Shown here: in pieces, positions 54,977 to 64,000 of the stretch
Numbering within the stretch: the first letter of the stretch is position 1
Layout of the letters: every line of letters starts with the position of its first letter
Assembly (NCBI GenBank): GCA_947650285.1
Contig: CANTFL010000122.1
Span: forward strand, 62,001-126,000
From: Hyaloperonospora brassicae
Taxonomy: Eukaryota > Oomycota > Peronosporomycetes > Peronosporales > Peronosporaceae
Reading direction: 5' to 3'
DNA: 64,000 nucleotides
Position numbers and translations under genes: made by a program
Notes under the pieces: generated by a model
Seen by the model: only the letters and a program-made list of their open reading frames with translations
Database searches by the model: none
Told to the model about the DNA's origin: nothing

Positions 54977-55510
54977 TGCAAAGGGGTTAAACGTCGACTG
55001 GTAGTCGACAATAGGTATGGTACACACAAGGGATGGGATCCCCTTTAAAGAAATATTATAACACAAGTATCAATTGTTGAAGACTGATGTCTGTCAGCCA
55101 TTGATTACGAGATCTTTTGATAGATTTATTTTGGACATAAGTGAGTAGGTTGTTTACTTTGTTCTACGATGTTCTTTTAGGTTAAAAGAAGAAATAAAAT
55201 TTAGTTCCCATTTTGATCAACAAAAGACACGTGCCTCTCTGAGGCGTCTTGTGATCGTAAGGAAGTAGCAACGCCTTGCTAAGGCAGCTACTCCTTGTGC
55301 ACTTAGTGCGATTGATTCTTTGAATCGTTTGGTCCCCCTGGAACAGGGACCGTAAGCTCTTTGAGCTTGTTGACTCTTTGAGTCGGGTTCTTTGAACGAC
55401 CTTTTAGCTATCGGAGCTGTTGACTCTTTGAGTCGGGTTCGTAGAACCAAAGTTGCTCGTAAGAGCGTTAAGTCTTCCTCTGACTTAAGAGGCTGTGTAG
55501 CTTCGCTACA
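54977..55510 (+). repeat. 3' LTR of Gypsy A copy 2 (534 bp)
   Basis: Direct repeat of 47513-48046 with the same length. It begins TGCAAAGGGGTTAAACG, where six of the first 14 bases differ from the 5' LTR. In the hairpin chain the two differences (GCTC-GTAA-GAGC and GTAGC-TTC-GCTAC) both lie in loops. Confidence 0.94.
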
Positions 55511-58500
55511 CCGGATATGGTAAGCTATTACCACACAAATAAATGAATGTGGTATAGGATTCAGCGCAAGTTACAGCGGCATTATTATAAATTTTAGTCA
55601 TATATACTGCCTCGCCTAGAGCGATGTCTCAACAAATTATAAAAAAAAATAATTTGACATCTGCCACATAGTCTATTGTAATAGGTAAATTTTAACGTAT
55701 AGTAATGATATCTGTAGTAGATATTGTAGGTTTGTCATGATAGACGCTCCCTGACGTTGTTGATCACCGCGTTATTTTTATTACTTCTTAGTATGTGACG
55801 ATTACGATTACTTGTCGACAAACCTTTGTGTAGCTTTAAAAAATTCAGCCATTACACGTCTCCAATTAGCGTTTTTGTTATTTCATCAAAGTTAACTATG
55901 TATCGTAAGACCAATCCTAAACCTGCTTCTTTCATACGGGTTGCGTATTGATCGACATAGGCAGAAAATTCTTAGAATAAGGAACTTAAACGATTTATTA
56001 TTAGAATACATTGGGAGATATATAATCACAAGTTAATAGTGCAACTAGTGAGTATCGTCAAACGTTTTTGTAAAGCGTCTAGAAAAACAAATTGACTAAT
56101 GACTAGTTCTATCTTCCTATAAGGGAACTATTCATCATATATTATATTTGATATTGTTTTTTCTGATATTTGCCAAATATATTAATTATGTAATACGCCT
56201 AGTACCCCTAACAGATTGAATTTTGCTTTTGACATTAAAGTAATTGCACGTACAACCTCTTCAGCATTCCATAAGTTCCTGTGTATCTTTCTTTAAGTAA
56301 AAATTAGTCAAAAAAGCATACACATAGAATTGTTCCGGATTGGCTTCGGTATCTGACGCCAAATTCATGTCTATGGATACGTATGCTGGCTCTTATAGGT
56401 GATCGTTTAAAGTGCTCGATTATTATCTACTGATAAATATCCTATTCAACATATTAATCGCAACACCAATTCACCATACGGTTCCCTCCTGATGCATTCA
56501 TCGCTAAGAATTATGCGACTTCTTCGGTTTCATCTGTCTTTAGTTGTGATTTATGGTATTTTATTGGTTAATAACTTATTTCGATTAAGATTGGCAAAAG
56601 AAGGATTAATACTGCTTCTGGCGAGCATTATCAATATACTCCAGATATGTATAAAGTTACTTGACGCAAATTTGGGGTGCTCATCGTGAATTTTTTTGAT
56701 TCCGTATTGTACATGTTACGTATATTATAACACCAAACTACTGATGTTTTGTTGACCCTAGATATCCCTCTCTTTCAAAATCACATAAATCGCTACATTC
56801 ATTATTATTTATCTGCACAATTGGGCTACACTATACTTCTATGCCATGATGATTCAGCAATTACCGAACTAGAAACAGACTGATTTTACGATGAAGTACG
56901 AATCGAAATTATTTGATGGACGTTGTCAAAATTTAACATATTGAGCCCGATGGATGACATACGACGAATTCATTGTAAGGGATGAGTTATCTCGAGGAGA
57001 CGTAAAACTTATAACCAACTATAGTCAATGCAAGTGAGGACTTCTGTACGTCACGAGACGTGCGATTAAAGCTCCCCTCGAGTTTTTTTATCGTTTTTTT
57101 ACAAATGCTGCATGACGCGGAAACGAGGGTTCAGATTGAATATGTAAACCTCACAATATATTCTATCCATAGTAATAAGTACAATCATGGGAATTTACTA
57201 AGATACGAAGTAGTCCTTTGTATGGATAGGAGAAATCCCGGCCAGTTTCACGAATAAACAAATTATCTCGGTCGCTAACGCCATTGAATGCACCCTTATA
57301 TTTATCTCTCACCGCATTTATATTACGAAAAAATGAATGGAATATAAGATCTGCAAAAGTCTTGACCTCAACCCGCTATGTAAGATGAGCAATATTGCTA
57401 TCGATCGGTAATTATGAACACGCTATCTTAACAGTAGGCCGCAATAGTGATAGATATAATTTTAGACGAGGCATGATACGCGGAGTTAGTATTGATGATA
57501 CCAATTTTTTTTTCGTGGCGGATTTTGCTTGTGGCGATGCAAGATTAGTAGGGGTAGAATAACTTACCACGACACTTGACGATATCTTGCTCGACAAAAT
57601 TTAGCTATATCAGCGTTTTGCAAAAACCGCACTGATACCTTAGACATTTCTCGTCACCTTTTAGATAGGCGCGTTGGGGCCACGCTTAAGGTAACATTTT
57701 AATCGGACGCAGTGATCACTTGATATTTTAGATGAAACAATACGAGCCGGCATTGATCGTGTGAAGGCATCCAGATCACATGCAGCAATTGAATCGATAT
57801 ACAAGGCGGGTTTGTTTGTTCAGGAAATCTGATTTAGTATTCGCAATACCGCAACTTGATCCAGTAAAGATCCCCGCTCGGTCGACTCGACATGTATTCC
57901 CATGCGGGCAAGATCATCTGTAGCATGTGTCTAGCGAAAAACGTATTATTCTCTTTGAAGACAAGTACACATGGTAGTACAGGATGTATACTCGATGCTA
58001 ACTTATTTGAATGAAGGTTGGATGGCTTGGAGTCATAATGTTATCGAGATTAAGTCATGTGTTCTTATACCTCACGGTATCATTGTGCATTAATACGCTG
58101 TCGTGTCGCCAATGGATTTGACGTATCCTCTATGTCTTTATTGTCTTTGTAAACTAAAACATAATACATTTATCGGTCTCCGTGCAATTATGTCATACCC
58201 TTTCACATCGCTGTGAGGCACGCCTTATAAAGGTCTAAAATTAGGATTGAGATTGTCAACAATTGGATAATGACCATTACCATATGTATATATACACATA
58301 TTATATACGTGTGTTGTAATTTCAAATGGTGGACCATAGTAGAGCAATAATTTTGAAATATCAACGAAAGTTATAATCAATGATCGAAAAATCGAGCGCC
58401 CTGGATTTCATGCTATTTAGACTTCCGTAACACCATACATGCTTCATTGGGTCAATGAAATCCCTGCACGAACGTCATAAAATATTAATCCCCTGTTCGG

Positions 58501-61500
58501 AACAGAATCTGAGCGATGTAATTGAATTTGGCTGCATTTAATAGATAAAGAATGACAAGATCAATTATCAATGTCGATCTAAGAAAAATACCTTTTGCAG
58601 CGTAAGCAACCATGAAACATATACCATTGGATGCTATTGCCACTTATAGTATTCTCGTATCACAGCTAGTCTAAAACCATATATATGCGAAAATAGTTAT
58701 TCTATCGATCGCCGATGCTTCTTGTAAAGCATATAGTATTTAGTAGCATCGAACGGAATATACACAAATATTTCGACTCAGCAATAATATTTACATCGTA
58801 CCGCATACCTCACTTCCCGATAAACAAGCTTGTTTAACTTTCTTTTCAATATATCTTTATCATTGCAATTTTTGATAGCTTCATCATGGATCACAAATAT
58901 TCATTCTTATGTAGTATTAAAACTAAACTATCCTTTATAATTATTCCTAACTTTATACTCCATATACACCGTGATTTAAAATGTTTTGGATATCTACATT
59001 ACAGCAATCTTTGTTTCCTTTAAATGCCACATTCTTATAAAATTTGGTTATCGAATGCTGAATACGTCCTAGTTTAAGAATGCTAGCTCGACCCGACTTG
59101 CTTTGTGTATTAGTAGTTACTTCCGGTACCTCCTCGTATGCAACTACGTCTTGACACTAAGATACACGTCACTTTCTGTATATACCATGTTGGCACGTAA
59201 AACATTTTATTGTTTCATAGCTGTATGCGAAATATTTTGTGTTCGGTAATTCTATTAACTTTTCAATGAAATTTTGGATGACATGGTGAAAGCATATATA
59301 TACAGTATGGTCTTGCTCAGGATAATTCACCAAAATTTATTAGTAAACATCGCAATTCCTAGCTAGCGTATCCACAGAGGTTTTGCCTTCATCGATCTGT
59401 CTATAAAACCAGTAAAGTCGAGTGGTTGTATTTAGACTTCGGTATTTTTTTCAACTTATTTGCAGATTATGGTTATATATGTATATATCTATATTTTTAT
59501 ATACATATATAGCGGGTTAGAAAAACTGGTGTTCGCGTGTATAGATTTCATCCCTACTTTATTATTCTACATCAAAATCAATAGATTGTACTTTTTTCAG
59601 TATAATTACTACCTATCCAAAATCAATTGACATTTTTGAGTTGTCGTTTGTAATAGCTTTATTAGAAGTGCTCGAAAGTAGACGCAGCAGCCGAAAAATT
59701 TATTAGTAATCTTTTCAAGCTCTTTTTTTAAATATGTTACATCTCAAAGATTACTTTTGGATATGATGTTAGTCACTGATTTGTCGAACCAGAGTGATAC
59801 AGCTCAGTAGCTAGCTGGGTCGTCAGATGCGCAGTGGTTCATGTGAAGATATCTATCGTAACGAAAAAGAATGTTCATAAGTAGCGTCTTATGCGACTAA
59901 TTTTTGGATTCTGTATGAGATATTAATACCCTGAACGGTTACAAATAGATGCGATCAAAATGTTTACTTTATCTAGACCACAGTATGTATTAAAAAGGTT
60001 TGTGCACATACTTTAATTGTGTTCACCACATATTATATAAGCCCTTGACCCGCGCTAAAACGGGATATATAATTCAGAGATATTAAAGCTGTGAAAACAT
60101 ATTGTGGGCTAATCAAATCATATACCGCGTATTCGTTGCTCGACGCCTTTTGTTTATTTCTACTGAAGCGTCGATAGTATCAGAACTACGAGTTACAACA
60201 TAGTTTTTGCTATCAAAAACCAGTGCACCTAATACTTATACATGTATATCCAATTGCATTTTTTTGTTCCTCGTTGTAACCCATACCCGTGGGCGTGTAC
60301 TTAGCCTGATATCTAAGTTTGGGGAGATTACGATCAAAGAATGTGTTATTATTAACTGTATCGGAGTGATTTTTGTAAATTAATTTAACTAGGATCACAT
60401 GGTCGGACCTAATTACAAGATTAAATGCTGCCCAATTTAATATGATTGACATATAGCCTGTGTAGATACCTTCATTGTTATACAAACTCGTACACAATAA
60501 GGCACGCATGAATATACGTTGAACTTAATGGAGCTACAACAACTACACGTTAGTCATTACTTGCTATAGATAAAATTTTAGGATCTTTGCCAAAGTTAAG
60601 TCGATTACAAGTATGGAAACGAACATGGACCCTTTACAATACTTATCAATTAATGATAATGCGGATGAACTACAAATGTTTTTATTGCATGTTTTGCAAC
60701 CTCGAAACCAGGACACCTACTGCTTTGTATTCCTAGGTTAATATTATAAAGGCAAATAAGTTGTCTTTAAAATTAAGAACATAATATCGTATTAATATTT
60801 TTCGTGTATCGTCTTAGTTGTTGTAATCAATCTCTTTTATATAGATTGGTTACGCTATAACACGAGGTTTTTAAGTCTATTTCTTGAATCATATTAAGAA
60901 TAAAAAATGACCGATATTGCATCATTCTCTACTTAGGTGATTGCATATTTCGCTGATGATTGCCCCATATTGACTGAAAAACTTGCTACTTCTGTAAGAT
61001 TAATACGTATTTAAGTTCTCAATCTAAAACAATGATTAACTTTCATACTTTTAAGTTTATGGCGGATAAGTCTCATTAGAGCGCAAATCATTTGTACATG
61101 ACTTTGTGTACTGTATAGCAAAGTTTCCAGCGGCGTTTGACAGCAATTATAGTGTATCCGAGTATCGCATGCAACCATCATGTAGTTGGTACGCTATGGT
61201 TTATTATATCGTTTGGTCTGGGTGTGTTCATTGATCGCGTATTCAAGTCAGACCAGGTTTTACGATAGGGTCCTACATCATTAAGATAATATATTAGAAA
61301 AGGGATATGTAAAACAGATCGTAGGTAGAAATTTTTTACAAGTCATAAATTACAATAAATTTACCACTAATCTAAAGCCGCAATATAACTAAGATTTGCT
61401 GTCATCATCGGGCATGAAAAAATATTGGTATATATGCTAACATGACGCTGCTAAAACATTTGGTCGTCGCTGACTCCGGCGTTAAAAGGCGGCAATGAGA

Positions 61501-61581
61501 TTCTTTCCACCATGCTCAATTGTGACGTATTAAGAGTGCTACTGAAGAAGTGATATCAGTTGCTCGGTAACAAGGCATCTT
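55511..61581. other. AT-rich intergenic DNA; no recognisable gene
   Basis: Only short frames (60-98 codons) without known motifs. An AT palindrome lies near 59470-59510. No LTRs, tandem arrays or RNA genes were recognised. Confidence 0.55.
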
Positions 61582-62336
61582 TTGCTTTGGTTCAATATTA
61601 TTTTGTACAGTTTTATTAGTCTTAAACGCAGCTCGGTAGGAGCAGCACTACACTCGTCTTTTTCTAGCTACACACACGCACACGTACAATGTCCTTCATT
61701 ATGCACCATCACGCGCGTGTTGCGGGCGTTCGTGCACACTACCCCATCCTCTGCAACGACTGCATCTCGTGCCTTTACCTGCTTCCACACACGACTGCAT
61801 CGTCATCTGCGGCTGCTCCAGCTGCTGCGTCTACAACTCGATCTTCGACTGCGACTCGGAGTCCGACTGCGACTGCGACTCAAACTCCGCCGGCGTCGAA
61901 ACGGACTCGGTGAGCTTCGATGTCTCCTGCTGCGGAACGGCGACGGGCGACGTCGACGCATAAATGCCGTGAGCGCGGAAATGCGAGCCCACAAGTAGAA
62001 CAACATCAATATCAACCTCAGCAACTACAACACCAGCAGCAACGACAGCAGTAGCATTTATGACAGATCAACAACCACAGCAACCGCAGCACATAAAACA
62101 ATGATAGCAGTAGCAGGAGCATCAACAATAATAACCGAAACAACAACAACAAAAGCCATTTCAATAATATCAACAACATTAGCACCGACGGACTGTGTTT
62201 TCATCCTCATATCACGCGTCTGCGCCGGCAACTGGTGGATGCAAGATCAGCCCGCCCGCGGCATAACCGTCTTTGCGGTTTCCCAAACAGGCCGGGGGCT
62301 GGTCATGGCCGTAAAATGGGAAAACGAAAATGATTA
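61582..62336 (+). pseudogene. GC-rich gene-like relic with low-complexity coding character
   Basis: This block stands out from its AT-rich surroundings. One plus frame reads TTASSSAAAPAAASTTRSS and TATRSPTATATQTPPASKRT to a TGA at 61911, then resumes SPAAERRRATSTHKC and VEQHQYQPQQLQHQQQRQQ. Other frames give Cys/Asp/Ser-rich or Asn-rich strings (for example NNNNRNNNNNKSHFNNINN near 62130). Trinucleotide-like repeats make several frames open, so the true frame is uncertain. It is probably a decayed host gene with Ala/Ser/Thr and Gln repeats. No domain was recognised. Confidence 0.3.
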
Positions 62337-64000
62337 AGGACGTGTAGTTTTACGTGTAACATATTACCTTGAGTGTACTATGGCGTGGGCTTAATAATTT
62401 ACAATCATCTGGGGCGTTTTTTATTCTCCCTGAAGTAGATCATAAGCTTCTTGAGGCAAATTACCACGACCCCAGTTATGATCAATAGTGTGGATTGCGA
62501 TAATAATTGCATAAGCAATCAAAACATTTGAGGTATTCGATAGACGATTCCGGCATAGAAGGTAAAAATTGGTTGATGGCGAATCGGTCGCAATTGCCAA
62601 CTATATAGCAAACATTGATAAGATCCAAATCTGCTGTCACTATCATCAGCACTTATTATTAGTGCTCGTTGATTTTGTGGCGAAAGGAGCGGTTTTGAGG
62701 GGTTTCTGTAAGGCCACGACAACACGCTTGGTCAAAAGTTTGATTCATGAACGCTCAAATTCAATGGTATAAATTATAGGACTGGCAAGACCAAAAAACA
62801 TTCCTTGCTGATAATACGATATTCAATACATCGGTGCAGCTTCGCGAGAGATCAAGGCTTTCCCTAATTTTGACCTTTTTCTGCTCACTATTTACATCCA
62901 TCTCAACGTTATACCGGTCATCTGATAAACCGTGAAAAAGCGTTCAGATCTTTCTATAAACAATTCCCTTCATGTAACAGTGTATAACCGTTGCTTTTGA
63001 CGCAAAACCTAACCACTGGTGTAAAAGAGGATATGTTACTTTTGATTCCGCCCATATAATAAGGCAAAAAGCACGCCGTTAATTTGCCACCACCCGCAAA
63101 ATGGCATAATAATGAAAGGAATCGGTGGATATTTTTGATATCTGGGCGCGAGATTCGAGGTAAAACGTTCGATGTAGGTATAGGGTTGTTTTTTTCAAAG
63201 TAAATAATAATGAGAGTAGCGTCTGATAACGCAGAGGATCTAACTGCAATCAAAAATACAAATCGATCTAGCTAAAATGATGCAACCTCCTCATTTTTGA
63301 ATTCAAGGGAAGTGATGTTGGATGCAATAATTTTATTATACCTATTAATGTACTTCGCGGCGAAAGTGGTTTTGGAATCCCGGGATACAGATGGCACGTG
63401 ACATAACAATCGAACAATATCCGGTCTTATTTTGATAAACGAAATACTGCTTATACAGAGTAAATGTGAAGGGTATTTATATAATTGCATTATTGAATAT
63501 AAAGGCACGATCCACAGATTAGAGTAAAAGCTCGACAATATAGTCAATTAAAGAGTTAATGATCCTTACTCATATCGAATATGTGGATCGAGCACAATAC
63601 ATGGCTATAATCTCCAGGTGATTAGTAACATTACGCCATCGGCGTTGTTTATCCGAGGATCTAATTAGCGGTAGTATGGATTAATGAACAATTACTCGCT
63701 TCCGCCAAGGTATTTAGTAAAAAAAATTAGATGAGTAATTATTTGGGAATGTATCCGAATTTTGGCTAGAACACAAAGTGGGAACACCAATAGCGTCTGG
63801 CGGTGCGAAAGATGAACGTTAATTGCTCTTTTTCTGCTCCGTACCAACTGAAAATGCGGTTCTTGCATGTACCTTACTCGTTCGGTTGGACCGGAGCACT
63901 TCCTTAAGCAATTTCAGCATATTTCACGAACGATTGCGGAAGAGTGCGTAAAGGGTTAAATAAACGCACAACAGGATCGCTCTTTAAAAATGATTTAAAA
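62337..64000. other. AT-rich DNA; no recognisable gene
   Basis: Minus frames of 99 codons (62954-63253) and 91 codons (63272-63547) show no known motif. Nothing else is recognised up to the window end. Confidence 0.5.

Larger units (their letters stand above)
47513..55510 (+). mobile_element. complete Ty3/Gypsy chromodomain retrotransposon, Gypsy A copy 2
   Basis: The element is 7998 bp with two 534-bp LTRs that differ at about 13 positions, six of them in the first 14 bases. Flanks CCGGG (47508-47512) and CCGGA (55511-55515) are a likely 5-bp target duplication with one change. Gene content matches copy 1, and the RNase H-integrase part is open for 474 codons. A 309-bp SINE interrupts RT. 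On the minus strand, before the 3' LTR, lies the same antisense coiled-coil frame as in copy 1. Confidence 0.95.

Noticed and set aside
59465..59512. Regulatory hairpin in an AT palindrome (TATATATGTATATATC...)
   Set aside because: Simple AT alternation pairs with itself by composition, and there is no gene nearby to regulate.
55511..61581. CRISPR array, rRNA or bacterial-type operon
   Set aside because: No regularly spaced repeats, no rRNA signature and no closely packed genes were found anywhere in the window; the DNA is eukaryotic.

Overview
The window looks like nuclear DNA of a plant-pathogenic oomycete (Peronosporales: a Phytophthora or a downy mildew). The evidence is a protein with signal peptide, RXLR and EER motifs at 40.9 kb, an oomycete-type initiator element just upstream of it, and retrotransposon proteins of the Ty3/Gypsy and Ty1/Copia types common in these genomes. 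Almost everything recognisable is mobile DNA or gene wreckage set in AT-rich DNA with no recognisable genes.

Layout. 1-6561: the 3' part of a chromodomain Ty3/Gypsy element (family 'Gypsy A', copy 1), ending in a 485-bp LTR that abuts an aldehyde dehydrogenase (ALDH) pseudogene. 6562-12668: that pseudogene, split by a complete 5.2-kb Ty1/Copia element (7051-12289, minus strand, 363-bp LTRs). 12716-13092: a long ATGT microsatellite. 13-19.4 kb: AT-rich DNA with the relic of a short-chain dehydrogenase. 19377-31625: a 12.2-kb Ty3/Gypsy element of another family ('Gypsy B'), with two RNase H domains, a chromodomain and a large antisense gene. 31.6-39.3 kb: AT-rich DNA with faint relics. 39296-40628: a Mutator-like element with inverted ends and a 9-bp target duplication, carrying a captured piece of a host gene that looks epsin-like. 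40924-41832: an RXLR-EER effector gene, the only apparently intact host gene. 41914-42088: a small SINE-like insertion with a perfect 17-bp target duplication. 42-47.5 kb: AT-rich. 47513-55510: a complete Gypsy A (copy 2) with 534-bp LTRs, itself interrupted by a tRNA-derived SINE. 55.5-64 kb: AT-rich, with one GC-rich gene-like relic near 61.6-62.3 kb.

How the parts work. Gypsy A encodes gag, protease, reverse transcriptase, RNase H, integrase and a chromodomain on the plus strand. Comparing its two copies shows three features beyond the usual gene set. (1) The gag-protease junction of copy 2 has a textbook -1 ribosomal frameshift signal: an in-phase slippery heptamer, a 7-nt spacer and a 9-bp hairpin. 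(2) The U5 part of the LTR is an almost continuous chain of about 14 small hairpins; differences between copies fall mostly in loops or are compensated across stems. (3) A 433-codon frame runs antisense from just inside the 3' LTR back across the chromodomain; it has the same length (1302 nt) in both copies and encodes a coiled-coil protein. Gypsy B, a different lineage, also has an antisense coiled-coil gene between integrase and 3' LTR. The hairpin chain and the antisense genes are the best candidates for undescribed biology here.

Limits: all calls come from reading sequence and translations by eye. No database search, structure prediction or codon statistics was run. All transposon genes contain stops or frameshifts unless stated.
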